Positions 35,628-43,668 of a stretch of 45,775 nt of DNA are shown in pieces; the first letter of the stretch is position 1; the number at the start of each line of letters is the position of its first letter. The stretch is from Marmoricola sp. (lineage in GTDB: Bacteria; Actinomycetota; Actinomycetes; Propionibacteriales; Nocardioidaceae): NCBI RefSeq assembly GCF_025965085.1, contig NZ_JAOPXP010000146.1:1-45775 (forward strand), given 5' to 3'. The notes beneath the pieces are model-generated. The model was not told where the DNA came from and made no database searches. It saw only the letters and a list, made by a program, of their open reading frames with translations. A program made the translations under genes and the position numbers.

Positions 35628-35696
35628 TCACCGTCGTGCGGGCACACCCCGCTCGCACGCGACCGCCTGCAACACTCGGACCTCGAAGGACATCGC

Positions 35697-36911
35697 ATGG
35701 ATCCGCTCGCTCCCGACCTCGGCATCGGCATGGTCGGCTACGCCTTCATGGGCGCGGCCCACTCCCAGGCCTGGCGCACGGCGCCCCACTTCTTCGACCT
35801 CCCCCTGAGGCCGAGGATGCGGGCGCTGTGCGGCCGGGACGCCACCAGAGTCGCCCAGGCGGCGCAGCAGCTCGGGTGGGAGTCCACCGAGACCGACTGG
35901 ACCCGGCTGCTCGCTCGCGCGGACATCGATCTCGTGGACATCTGCAGCCCGGGCAACACGCACGCCGAGATCGCGGTGGCCGCGCTCGAGGCCGGGAAGC
36001 ACGTTCTGTGCGAGAAGCCGCTCGCGAACACGGTGGCCGAGGCGGAGACGATGGCAGCCGCGGCCGAGCGCGCCGCCGAGCACGGCGTCCGGTCCATGGT
36101 CGGCTTCACCTACCGGCGGGTGCCCGCGATCGCCCTCGCCCGCCGGCTGGTGCAGGAGGGACGCATCGGCCAGGTCCGGCACGTCCGGGCGCAGTACCTC
36201 CAGGACTGGCTCGTCGACCCGTCATCCCCGATGAGCTGGCGACTGGAGAGGGACAAGGCAGGCTCGGGGGCACTGGGGGACATCGGGGCCCATGTCGTGG
36301 ACCTCGCCCAGCACATCACGGGTGACCAGGTGGTGGGCGTGAACGGTCTGCTCCAGACGTTCGTGGAGGAGCGTCCTGCTGCGTCCCCGAGCTCGGGCGC
36401 TCGCCTCGGTGGCGAGGCGCGCGACGGGGGTGTACCCGAGATGGGCCGCGTCACCGTCGACGACACCGCGGCCTTCCTCGCACGTTTCGGGAGCGGCGCC
36501 GTCGGAGTCTTCGAGGCGACCAGGTTCGCGACCGGGCGGAAGAACGCGATCCGGCTTGAGATCAACGGCTCCCGGGGAAGCCTCGCCTTCGACTTCGAGG
36601 ACATGAACGTCCTGCAGTTCTTCGACGCGGAAGGCGACGGTGCGACCGCCGGGTTCCGTCGGATCCTGGTGACCGAGCCCGTGCACCCCTACGTCGGGAG
36701 CTGGTGGCCGCCCGGTCACGGCCTGGGCTACGAGCACGGCTTCACCCACCAGGTCGTGGACCTGGTGACCGCGATCGCCAGGGACGAGCAGCCGCTGCCG
36801 TCGTTCGCGGACGGGCTGCAGGTCCAGCGCGTGCTCGCTGCCGTGGAGCGCAGCGCCGAGGCCGGAACCTGGCAACCCACCACTGCCACGCCCGAAGGGA
36901 CACCCAGATGA
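35697..36911 (+). CDS. Gfo/Idh/MocA-family NAD(P)-dependent dehydrogenase
   Basis: 404 residues. The NAD fold at the N-terminus ([53 protein letters not shown]) includes the EKP motif whose Lys is catalytic. The substrate domain has [21 protein letters not shown] (conserved Asp/His pair) and [15 protein letters not shown]. Family members oxidise inositol, glucose and other polyols or sugars. There is a mildly low-complexity insert around 235-260 ([19 protein letters not shown]). ATG has AAGGA six bases upstream. It overlaps the next gene by four bases (ATGA). Confidence 0.92.
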   Translation: MDPLAPDLGIGMVGYAFMGAAHSQAWRTAPHFFDLPLRPRMRALCGRDATRVAQAAQQLGWESTETDWTRLLARADIDLVDICSPGNTHAEIAVAALEAGKHVLCEKPLANTVAEAETMAAAAERAAEHGVRSMVGFTYRRVPAIALARRLVQEGRIGQVRHVRAQYLQDWLVDPSSPMSWRLERDKAGSGALGDIGAHVVDLAQHITGDQVVGVNGLLQTFVEERPAASPSSGARLGGEARDGGVPEMGRVTVDDTAAFLARFGSGAVGVFEATRFATGRKNAIRLEINGSRGSLAFDFEDMNVLQFFDAEGDGATAGFRRILVTEPVHPYVGSWWPPGHGLGYEHGFTHQVVDLVTAIARDEQPLPSFADGLQVQRVLAAVERSAEAGTWQPTTATPEGTPR

Positions 36912-37915
36912 CGCGACCGATCACCCTCTTCACCGGCCAGTGGGCCGACCTGCCCTTCGAGGAGGTCTGCCGCCTGGCGTCCGGCTGGGGGTACGACGGC
37001 CTCGAGATCGCCTGCTGGGGCGATCATCTCGATGTCGTGCGGGCCGTGGAGGACGACGCCTACCTCGCGGAGAAGAAGGAGGTCCTGGCGACCTACGGCC
37101 TCCAGGTCTGGACGATCTCCAACCACCTGAGCGGCCAGGCCGTGTGCGACGACCCCATCGACGAGCGGCACCACGGCATCCTCTCCGCCCGTGTCTGGGG
37201 CGACGGTGCCGCCGAGGGGGTGCGCTCCCGGGCGGCGGAGGAGATGAAGATGACCGCCCGCGCCGCCCGCAGGCTGGGCGTGGACACGGTGGTGGGCTTC
37301 ACCGGCTCCTCCATCTGGAAGTACGTCGCGATGTTCCCGCCGGCGACGCAGGAGATGGTCGACGCCGGCTACGAGGACTTCGCCGACCGGTGGAACCCGA
37401 TCCTCGACGTCTTCGACCAGGAGGGCGTCCGCTTCGCGCACGAGGTGCATCCCTCCGAGATCGCCTACGACTACTGGACGACCGAGCGGGCGCTCGAGGC
37501 GGCCGGTCACCGGGAGTCCTTCGGGCTGAACTGGGACCCCTCACACTTCGTGTGGCAGGACCTCGACCCGGTCTCGTTCCTGTGGGACTTCCGAGACCGG
37601 ATCTACCACGTCGACTGCAAGGACACGAAGCTCCAGGTCGACAACGGGCGCAACGGCCGTCTCGGTTCGCACCTCGCCTGGGCGGACCCCCGACGCGGGT
37701 GGGACTTCGTCTCGACCGGCCACGGCGACGTCCCGTGGGAGCGGTGCTTCAGGATGCTCAACACGATCGGCTACCAGGGGCCGATCTCGGTGGAGTGGGA
37801 GGACGCCGGCATGGATCGCCTACGCGGTGCCCCCGAGGCCCTCGACTTCGTCCGCTCGCTCGCGTTCGATCCGCCGGCCGCGGCGTTCGACGCTGCGTTC
37901 TCCTCCGGCGACTGA
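36908..37915 (+). CDS. Sugar phosphate isomerase/epimerase (AP-endonuclease-2-like TIM barrel)
   Basis: 335 residues of xylose-isomerase-like TIM barrel. Metal ligand positions are seen in [29 protein letters not shown] (Glu and His), [11 protein letters not shown] (Asp/His) and the terminal [11 protein letters not shown] (Glu). [13 protein letters not shown] carries the conserved His/Asp. Members include inosose dehydratase, inosose isomerase and ketose epimerases; the exact reaction is open. It starts at the ATG that overlaps the dehydrogenase stop and is last in the ABC-dehydrogenase operon. Confidence 0.9.
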   Translation: MTRPITLFTGQWADLPFEEVCRLASGWGYDGLEIACWGDHLDVVRAVEDDAYLAEKKEVLATYGLQVWTISNHLSGQAVCDDPIDERHHGILSARVWGDGAAEGVRSRAAEEMKMTARAARRLGVDTVVGFTGSSIWKYVAMFPPATQEMVDAGYEDFADRWNPILDVFDQEGVRFAHEVHPSEIAYDYWTTERALEAAGHRESFGLNWDPSHFVWQDLDPVSFLWDFRDRIYHVDCKDTKLQVDNGRNGRLGSHLAWADPRRGWDFVSTGHGDVPWERCFRMLNTIGYQGPISVEWEDAGMDRLRGAPEALDFVRSLAFDPPAAAFDAAFSSGD

Positions 37916-38148
37916 GGGGCGAGGGCAGCCAGCCCCGAGCTCGACCAGCCGCCGCCCGCGAGCATGGTCGGGCAGTCCCAGGGAGAACGGCCGGTGGCCG
38001 GGCACGGGCCGCGGGCCGTCCATCTTCCGGGATCCGGATCTGGCAGTCCCGGACGCCGGCCGAGGCGGCAGCGGCCCAGGTGCCGGTCCTCATCGGGTTG
38101 ATGGCCGGCCAGCCGATCTCCCCACGGTGAGCCGCACCGGTCATCGAG

Positions 38149-39261
38149 CTAGGGGCGGACCTTCTCCAGCCTGGTCAGCTTGAAGTCCTGGTTGCCCGCC
38201 TCTCCGGGGGTGGTGTTGGAGTCGTCCTGGCAGATGAAGGCGCCGTGCGGGAAGTCCGGCCCCAGGGGCTGCGACGTGGCCGTGATGCCGTCGGTGTGCG
38301 AGCAGCCGTCAGCCTGGTCGCCGGCGACGATCCGGAAGGACGACCGGTAGGCGCCAGTGTCGCGGTCGAACGTGCTGAAGTACGACTTCTCACCGGTCTG
38401 TCCCTGCGAGGAGGTGATGACCAGGCCCTCACCGTTCCCGTCGTCGACCAGGGTGACGCCCTCGATGTCGGCGATCTGGTGCCCCTGGGGCTTGATCTCG
38501 TCGACCATCGTGCGGGTCGGCCCAGCCTCCGGGTCCGCGTCGTACTTCCAGACGCCGACGTTCTCCTCTGACACGTACAAGGTGTCGGTCACGTCGTCGA
38601 CGACGCACCCCTCGGCCTCCGAACCGACCTTGAACGAGCGCACCAGCTGGAGCGAGAGGTTGCCGGAGCCGTCGTCCTCCAGCGCGAACTGGCGGACGCC
38701 GCCCGAGATGAACACCATGAACACCGACAGGCCGTCCGTGGGGCTGGCGTGGAGACACACACCCTCGCCCCCTCCGGTGTCGAGGGGGGCGCCGTCGGCG
38801 GTGATCGGGGAGAGCCGACGAGTCGCGCCATCCATCGAGTAGAGACGCACCCCGCCGTTGGCCACGGCCACGACGTCGGTCGGACCGGAGGCGAGGGGCA
38901 CGTCCTGGCGAATGTCGACGTTGCCCCAGAACGTGGTCGAGCTCTCGATGCGTTGTTCCAGGGTGCCGTCCAGGTTGTAGGTCTCGAGCGCCCCCCGCTT
39001 GTCGTTCCCGATCACCAGGGACTCGGCGGGATTCCCGGCATCGACCCAGATCGCCGGATCGTCGACGGAGTCGCCCGAGTGCTGCGAGGGCCGGGTCTCG
39101 GCGTCGGCCGGGACCTCGATGACACCGGCGGCGCTCCCGCGGGTGGAGGACTTCGTGGGCGGCTGCTTCGAGGGCTCACCGGTGGAGCCCTGCCCCCCGC
39201 CGCAGCCCGCGAGCAGCCCCGCGGCGCTCAGCAGCGCCAGGGCGGCCCGGAGTCTCGGCAT
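38149..39261 (-). CDS. Beta-propeller phytase lipoprotein
   Basis: 370 residues. The lipobox LAGC has Cys at residue 20, followed by a Gly/Ser/Thr/Pro linker. The six-bladed phytase propeller follows: DDPAIWVDAGNPAESLVIGNDKRG, YNLDGTLEQRI, NVDIRQ, AEGCVVDDVTDTLYVSEENVG and DIEGVTLVDDG, with the calcium-site acidic residues present. It removes phosphates from phytate outside the cell. Length is normal. It begins six bases after a TACCTT -10 box, so it is probably leaderless. It sits tail-to-tail with the sugar operon, suggesting phosphate and inositol scavenging. Confidence 0.92.
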   Translation of the reverse strand: MPRLRAALALLSAAGLLAGCGGGQGSTGEPSKQPPTKSSTRGSAAGVIEVPADAETRPSQHSGDSVDDPAIWVDAGNPAESLVIGNDKRGALETYNLDGTLEQRIESSTTFWGNVDIRQDVPLASGPTDVVAVANGGVRLYSMDGATRRLSPITADGAPLDTGGGEGVCLHASPTDGLSVFMVFISGGVRQFALEDDGSGNLSLQLVRSFKVGSEAEGCVVDDVTDTLYVSEENVGVWKYDADPEAGPTRTMVDEIKPQGHQIADIEGVTLVDDGNGEGLVITSSQGQTGEKSYFSTFDRDTGAYRSSFRIVAGDQADGCSHTDGITATSQPLGPDFPHGAFICQDDSNTTPGEAGNQDFKLTRLEKVRP

Positions 39262-39267
39262 CCCACC

Positions 39268-39273
39268 AAGGTA
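39268..39273 (-). promoter_or_regulatory. -10 element TACCTT, probable leaderless start of phytase gene
   Basis: On the minus strand TACCTT is followed by six bases and the phytase ATG. There is no purine-rich ribosome site. No Pho box (tandem GTTCACC-type repeat) is evident in the 126-base gap. Confidence 0.55.
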
Positions 39274-39375
39274 GGGGACACCCGGAGCACCGGACCTTCG
39301 TCGGCGACGCAGTCAGGTTCTGGTCAGGTACGCGCCGGTCCCTCAGGGCGTGGCTCTGGCGACGCCGGTGGTCGA

Positions 39376-39381
39376 TAGGCT
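39376..39381 (+). promoter_or_regulatory. -10 element TAGGCT, probable leaderless start of PAP2 gene
   Basis: TAGGCT, six bases, GTG. This is the same box and spacing as at the SDR gene (23101). Confidence 0.55.
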
Positions 39382-39387
39382 GCGGCG

Positions 39388-40446
39388 GTGAGAACCGCTG
39401 AGATACCGAGGGCCCGTCGGCAGTCGGCACCGTCCACCGACCGGGAGACGGACTACCGGTGGCTGGTCCGGGTGTGGGCGCTGGTGGCCGCGTTCATGCT
39501 GGTGACGTGGTACTGGTCCCACCACGTCGGCATCCCGGTCAAGGACCCGCAGGGCGCGGTCTTCCTCTCGCGCATCGCCATCTCGCTGGCCATCTTCGTG
39601 CCGATGACGGTGATCGACGCCAGCCTGCGGGTGGGGCGACGTGAATGGACGGTCCGCAAGACCAGCGCCGTGCTGCGCGAACGCTGGACGAGGCACCGCC
39701 TGGCGCTCGCCGGCAGCGCCCTGCTGGCCTACCACATCGTCTACTTCTGCTATCACAACCTGAAGAGCTGGGACGTCCTCAACGAGCCGCGCGACCAGAT
39801 GCTGCTCGACTGGGACCGGTGGCTGTTCCTCGGTCACAGCCCGGCGGTGCTGCTGCACGACCTCCTCGGCCAGAACGTCGCCGCCTACGTGCTGATGCTC
39901 ATCTACGAGTCCTTCGGCACCATGGTGCTGATCGCCATCCCGATGCCGCTGGTCTTCTCGACCCGGATCCGGGACGGGTTCGTCGCCATCGCCTCGGGGC
40001 TGTGGATCTGGATCTTCGGCGTGGCCAGCTACTACCTGATCCCGTCCCTCGGGCCCTTCCAGTCAGCGCCAGAGGAGTTCGCCGGACTGCCGCACACGAT
40101 GATCCAGGACACGCAGGCGAGGTACATGGACCAGCGGGCCCACCTGCTCGCCGACCCGCAGGCGCACGACGCCTACGCCCAGGTGTCGGCCTTCGCGAGC
40201 CTGCACGTCGGGGTGACCTGCGTGATCTTCTTGATGTGCGCGTACTACGGGCTGCGGCGAACGACGATCGCCATGGGGGTGTTCCTCCTCGGCACGATCA
40301 TCGCGACCGTCTACCTGGGCTGGCACTTCTTCGTCGACGACCCGGCCGGGATCGCGATCGGCGTGCTCTCCTGCTACCTGGGCGCCAAGATGATCTATCC
40401 CCATGGGCGTCGGGCTGCTGGTCCCAGGCCTGAGTCACCGCAGTGA
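39388..40446 (+). CDS. PAP2-superfamily membrane enzyme, Aur1/inositol-phosphotransferase-like
   Basis: 352 residues with about six membrane helices. The phosphatase/transferase motifs are SYYLIPSLGPF, FASLHVGVTCV (catalytic His) and YLGWHFFVDDPAGIAIG (His and Asp). This arrangement resembles the Aur1/Ipt1-like branch of PAP2 proteins, which move phospho-inositol groups between lipids, rather than small soluble-type PAP2 phosphatases. The substrate is inferred, not shown. The start is GTG at 39388. It overlaps the convergent PIG-L gene by 12 bases. Confidence 0.85.
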   Translation: MRTAEIPRARRQSAPSTDRETDYRWLVRVWALVAAFMLVTWYWSHHVGIPVKDPQGAVFLSRIAISLAIFVPMTVIDASLRVGRREWTVRKTSAVLRERWTRHRLALAGSALLAYHIVYFCYHNLKSWDVLNEPRDQMLLDWDRWLFLGHSPAVLLHDLLGQNVAAYVLMLIYESFGTMVLIAIPMPLVFSTRIRDGFVAIASGLWIWIFGVASYYLIPSLGPFQSAPEEFAGLPHTMIQDTQARYMDQRAHLLADPQAHDAYAQVSAFASLHVGVTCVIFLMCAYYGLRRTTIAMGVFLLGTIIATVYLGWHFFVDDPAGIAIGVLSCYLGAKMIYPHGRRAAGPRPESPQ

Positions 40447-41298
40447 CGCGAACACGTCGTCCAGCAGACCGGAGGCCACGGGACGTCCGCGTTCCCTGAA
40501 CCACTCCCGACCCAGGGCCAGGCCCAGGATCGGCCCGGGCAGCCGGAGGAGCAGGGCGACGGTACGGATGGATCCGCCGCCCGTGGCCTGCGAGGCGTGG
40601 GCGGCCAGCGCGGCGCGCTTGGCATCGAGATGACGGCGCACGTCGACCTGGTGGGTCAGCTCCGCCCGGGGCAGGAACGACGAGGCGAACCGGGACGCGG
40701 GGATCAACCGGGACACGCCGGGGACCCACCGCATGACCGACGCGACCCGCTGCAGCCTGCTCCGGTCGATCGTGGCCTCGAGGACCACCGGCGTGCCCGC
40801 GAGCTCGGCCGCGAGGATCCCGACGCGGTGCACCTGCACGTGGTCGGGGTGGCCGTAGCCTCCGTGTGCGTCGTAGACCGTGAGGGCGTCGGCCCTCTCC
40901 TCGCGCAGGATCCCGGCCAGCCGCTCGGCGGGCCCGGCGGGGTCGAGGCCGGAGAACGGGTTGCCCACTGTGGCTTCGTGCCCGGTGTGGTGGCCGGTGT
41001 GGTGGCCGGTGTCGTGGCCGGTGTCGTGCCCGGCCGGGGGACTCCAGCCGGAGTCCTCGTAGTCCAGGAGCTCCCACCTCGCGCACCCCAGGGCTGAAGC
41101 GGCTCGCGCCAGCTCGACACGGCGGCGTTCGCCGAGTGGAGCATGTTGGCGCATACGATCGGACAGACCTGCCTCGCCAGCCGTGGCGGTCACGAGGACC
41201 ACGCGATGCCCTTCGGCTGCGGCGCGAGCAAGCGTGCCGCCGGTGAGGAGTGCCTCGTCGTCCGGATGCGCGTGGAAGGAGACGATGGTGAACGGCAC
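40435..41298 (-). CDS. PIG-L/LmbE-family N-acetylglucosaminyl deacetylase-like protein
   Basis: 287 residues. The zinc-binding AHPDDEALLTGG is at 10-21 and the second site GGYGHPDHVQVHRVG near 147. Other conserved parts are VVLVTATAGEAG and ERRRVELARAASALG. Family members deacetylate GlcNAc-inositol, bacillithiol and mycothiol precursors, or antibiotics. A His/Thr/Gly/Asp tandem insert (GHDTGHDTGHHTGHHTGH) lies near 109-126, coded by four 12-base repeats; it is probably a surface loop. The start is a GTG six bases after CAGACT, possibly leaderless, inside the start of the divergent flippase-like gene. Confidence 0.88.
   Translation of the reverse strand: MPFTIVSFHAHPDDEALLTGGTLARAAAEGHRVVLVTATAGEAGLSDRMRQHAPLGERRRVELARAASALGCARWELLDYEDSGWSPPAGHDTGHDTGHHTGHHTGHEATVGNPFSGLDPAGPAERLAGILREERADALTVYDAHGGYGHPDHVQVHRVGILAAELAGTPVVLEATIDRSRLQRVASVMRWVPGVSRLIPASRFASSFLPRAELTHQVDVRRHLDAKRAALAAHASQATGGGSIRTVALLLRLPGPILGLALGREWFRERGRPVASGLLDDVFASLR
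40982..41029. repeat. Four tandem 12-base repeats inside PIG-L gene
   Basis: Units read CCGGTGTGGTGG twice, CCGGTGTCGTGG and CCGGTGTCGTGC, coding on the minus strand for the tandem four-residue unit TGH(H/D). Copy number could vary by slippage without shifting the frame. Confidence 0.85.
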
Positions 41299-42379
41299 GT
41301 CGGAAGTCTGGCATGCAGCGCCGGACGACGCGGCCGACCCCAGGGTGCGTCGCGCCAGCGGCCGAGCCCCTCGCGTCGTGCTCTCCCTCGCACTGGCCGT
41401 GGGCCTCCTCGGCTACGCGCTCCCGCGTCTCGTCGGCACGACGGTGCGCGAGGTCGTCCGAGCCCTCGAGCTGGTCACCGCCCCCGAATCCGTGATGCTG
41501 GTCCTGATCTGGGCGGCCGGGCTCTTCGTCTACTCCTTCGTGCTGACGGCTGCCCTCCCGGGCCTGAGCAGGCAGCGCGCACTCAACCTGAACCTGACCG
41601 GCAGCGCGGTCGCCAACCTGCTGCCCTTCGGTGGAGCGGCGGGCATGTCGCTGAACTACCTGATGATCCGCTCCTGGGGCTTCAGCGCCGCCGGCTTCTC
41701 GGCGTACACGCTGATCACGAACGTGTGGTCGATCCTGCTCAAGCTCGCCCTCCCTGCGGTGGCCCTGACGGCCCTGGTGGTCTCCGGCGAGCACGTCAAC
41801 CAGACCGTACGGTGGACCGGGCTCGGGGCCGCAGCCGTCCTCGCGCTGCTCGTCGTCGTCCTGCTGTCGGGCCTCGCCACGCATCGGGCAGCCGCCCGCG
41901 CTGTGGCTGTCGTCGCTCCCGTCGTGGAGCGCGCCAGTGGCGTCGTCCGCCGGCCTGTCGGGCGGGACGTCGTCACGGCCAAGCTCCTCGACTTCCGCGA
42001 CCACGTGGCAGGGCTGGTCGAGGAGCGCTGGGCGCAGCTCTCGCTCGGCATGGTGGGGTACGGCGTGCTCCAGGCCTTGCTGCTCTGGTCCTGCGTGCAC
42101 GCGGTCGGCGGCCACCTGGGGCCGGTCGTGGTGCTGGCAGCCTTCGCCGTCGACCGCGTCATGTCGATGGTGTTCCTCACCCCCGGTGGCACCGGCTTCG
42201 CGGAGGCCGGGACCGCTGCGGTGCTGGTCGCCCTCGGGGGAGCGCCCGCGGTGATGACGGCCGGAGTGCTGCTCTACCGCGGGTTCACCTATGCCCTGGA
42301 GATCCCGGTGGGCGGCGCCTGGCTGGGCGGCTGGCTGCTGATGCGGCGGCGGCAGCGGCTCGCGGGGACGGTGGCCTGA
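41285..42379 (+). CDS. Flippase-like/LPG-synthase-TM family membrane protein
   Basis: 364 residues with about seven or eight membrane helices. The family signs are GSAVANLLPFGGAAGMSLNYLMIRSWG in the first third and VVVLAAFAVDRVMSMVFLTPGGTGFAEAG near the end, as in the lysylphosphatidylglycerol synthase TM/AglD2 group (UPF0104). Members act in lipid or glycolipid translocation or as membrane parts of glycosyltransferase systems. ATG at 41285 has AAGGAG five bases upstream. It overlaps the GT4 start (TGATG) and its 5' end overlaps the divergent PIG-L start by 14 bases. Confidence 0.88.
   Translation: MVNGTSEVWHAAPDDAADPRVRRASGRAPRVVLSLALAVGLLGYALPRLVGTTVREVVRALELVTAPESVMLVLIWAAGLFVYSFVLTAALPGLSRQRALNLNLTGSAVANLLPFGGAAGMSLNYLMIRSWGFSAAGFSAYTLITNVWSILLKLALPAVALTALVVSGEHVNQTVRWTGLGAAAVLALLVVVLLSGLATHRAAARAVAVVAPVVERASGVVRRPVGRDVVTAKLLDFRDHVAGLVEERWAQLSLGMVGYGVLQALLLWSCVHAVGGHLGPVVVLAAFAVDRVMSMVFLTPGGTGFAEAGTAAVLVALGGAPAVMTAGVLLYRGFTYALEIPVGGAWLGGWLLMRRRQRLAGTVA
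41305..41310 (-). promoter_or_regulatory. Possible -10 element CAGACT before PIG-L gene
   Basis: On the minus strand CAGACT is followed by six bases and the PIG-L GTG. It differs from TANNNT in the first base. The spacing equals that of the other leaderless candidates. The element lies inside the flippase-like coding region. Confidence 0.35.
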
Positions 42380-43497
42380 TGCGCATCCTGCACGTGACCG
42401 ACGTCTACCGCCCACGCGTCGGCGGCATCGAGATGTTCGTCGAGGAGCTGGCGGCTCGCCAGTCTGCGGCCGGCCACGACGTCACCGTGCTCAGTGCGAC
42501 CGCCGACCGTTCCGGGACGGTCCCCTCGGGCCCCGTCCGTGTCATCCGCACGCCGCCCCCCGCGCCGTGGCCGCTGCCGTTCCTGCCCCGTCGTGACCTG
42601 CTGCTGCCGTCCTACGACGTCGTGCACGCGCACCTCTCGGTCGTCTCCCCGTTCACCAGCCGGGTGGCGAAGGCCGCCGTCGCCTGCGGCACCCCGACGA
42701 TCGCCACGGTCCACTCGATGTGGAGCGGACGCGAGGGATGGGTGCGCCTCGTCGGCTCGATCGCCGGCTGGGCCCAGTGGCCGGTCAGGTGGACGGCCGT
42801 CAGCTCGGCTGCCGCTGCGTCGATGCGCGGACCGCTCGGACAGGACACCCAGATCGACGTCGTCTTCAACGCCGTCGACGTCGACTGGTGGCGTGCGCTG
42901 GAGCGTGACCGCGACGCCTCGCGTCCGTTCACGATCGCCGCGGTGATGCGGCTGGCCGGACGCAAGCGCCCGCTCCCGATGCTCGAGGCGCTCGCTGTCC
43001 TGCGCGAGGAGGTCCCGGACGAGATCCCGCTGCGCGCGGTCATCGTCGGCGAGGGACCGCTCGAGGACAGGCTGCGGGCGCACAACGACCAGCTGGGCAC
43101 GAGCGACTGGGTCGACGTGGCGGGGCCGAAGTCGCGCGACGAGATCCGCGACCTCTACCGCGTCGCGGACGCCTACGTCGCCCCGTCCTACCAGGAGTCC
43201 TTCGGCATCGCTGCGCTCGAGGCACGTGCCGCAGGGCTGCCGGTGGTGGCGATGCGCAGCGGGGGAGTGGGCGAGTTCGTGCAGCACGGAGTCGAGGGCT
43301 TCCTGTGCCACGACGACGACGAGATGGTGCGCGCGCTGACAGTGCTGGCCACCGATGCCGAGGTCCGCGAACGGCTCTCCGGGCACAACATCGCTCATCC
43401 GCCACCGATGGACTGGCACATGACGATGGACGGGTTCGAGGCGGCGTACGCCCAGGCCGACCGTGCGCAGACGGCACACCGGACGATGCGGGCCTGA
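42379..43497 (+). CDS. Glycosyltransferase family 4 (GT-B) protein
   Basis: 372 residues. The N-terminal acceptor domain opens MRILHVTDVYRPRVGGIEMFVEELA and has YDVVHAHLSVVSPFT. The nucleotide-sugar domain has FTIAAVMRLAGRKRPLPMLEAL, VIVGEGPLEDRLRAHND and the E-x7-E donor motif ESFGIAALEARAAGLPVVA. GT4 enzymes include PimA, PimB and MshA that act on inositol lipids or inositol phosphate; the donor and acceptor here are not determined. It is translationally coupled to the flippase-like gene by TGATG, so the pair probably builds a membrane glycolipid. Confidence 0.92.
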   Translation: MRILHVTDVYRPRVGGIEMFVEELAARQSAAGHDVTVLSATADRSGTVPSGPVRVIRTPPPAPWPLPFLPRRDLLLPSYDVVHAHLSVVSPFTSRVAKAAVACGTPTIATVHSMWSGREGWVRLVGSIAGWAQWPVRWTAVSSAAAASMRGPLGQDTQIDVVFNAVDVDWWRALERDRDASRPFTIAAVMRLAGRKRPLPMLEALAVLREEVPDEIPLRAVIVGEGPLEDRLRAHNDQLGTSDWVDVAGPKSRDEIRDLYRVADAYVAPSYQESFGIAALEARAAGLPVVAMRSGGVGEFVQHGVEGFLCHDDDEMVRALTVLATDAEVRERLSGHNIAHPPPMDWHMTMDGFEAAYAQADRAQTAHRTMRA

Positions 43498-43530
43498 CCG
43501 GCGAGCGGGATCTTCTCTCCGACAGGCCTG

Positions 43531-43580
43531 CTGCCGTGGTCCGGCAGAGGGAGCGGGCTGCTGGCTGAGTCGCGCTCAGC
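43531..43580 (+). terminator. Two consecutive hairpins after the GT4 gene
   Basis: CTGCCG-TGGTC-CGGCAG at 43531-43547 and GCTGAG-TCGCG-CTCAGC at 43564-43580, each with a perfect 6-base stem and 5-base loop, 34 bases after the GT4 stop. They are a likely terminator although T-runs are absent. Confidence 0.55.
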
Positions 43581-43600
43581 ACGCGACCTCGTCGCGGCAC

Positions 43601-43625
43601 GTGTACGGGGCGGCACGACGGGTAC
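43601..43625 (+). promoter_or_regulatory. SigB/SigF-type promoter before aldehyde dehydrogenase gene
   Basis: GTGT, 15 bases, GGGTAC. This matches the Streptomyces SigB pattern GNNT-N14-16-GGGTA[C/T] fully. It ends 43 bases before the GTG start. Confidence 0.6.
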
Positions 43626-43668
43626 TGCGATCCCCCCAACCGCGTCCGTCCCTGACGAAGGAGCACCT

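Noticed and set aside
37758-38144. 128-codon minus-strand frame between the TIM-barrel gene and phytase, in a 233-base gap
   Set aside because: Half of it is antisense to the TIM-barrel gene, it has no ribosome site and no motif. The gap holds only the palindrome GATCCGGATC (38031-38040) and weak hairpins.
40982-41029. CRISPR-like array
   Set aside because: The 12-base units are directly tandem without spacers and keep the reading frame of the PIG-L gene.
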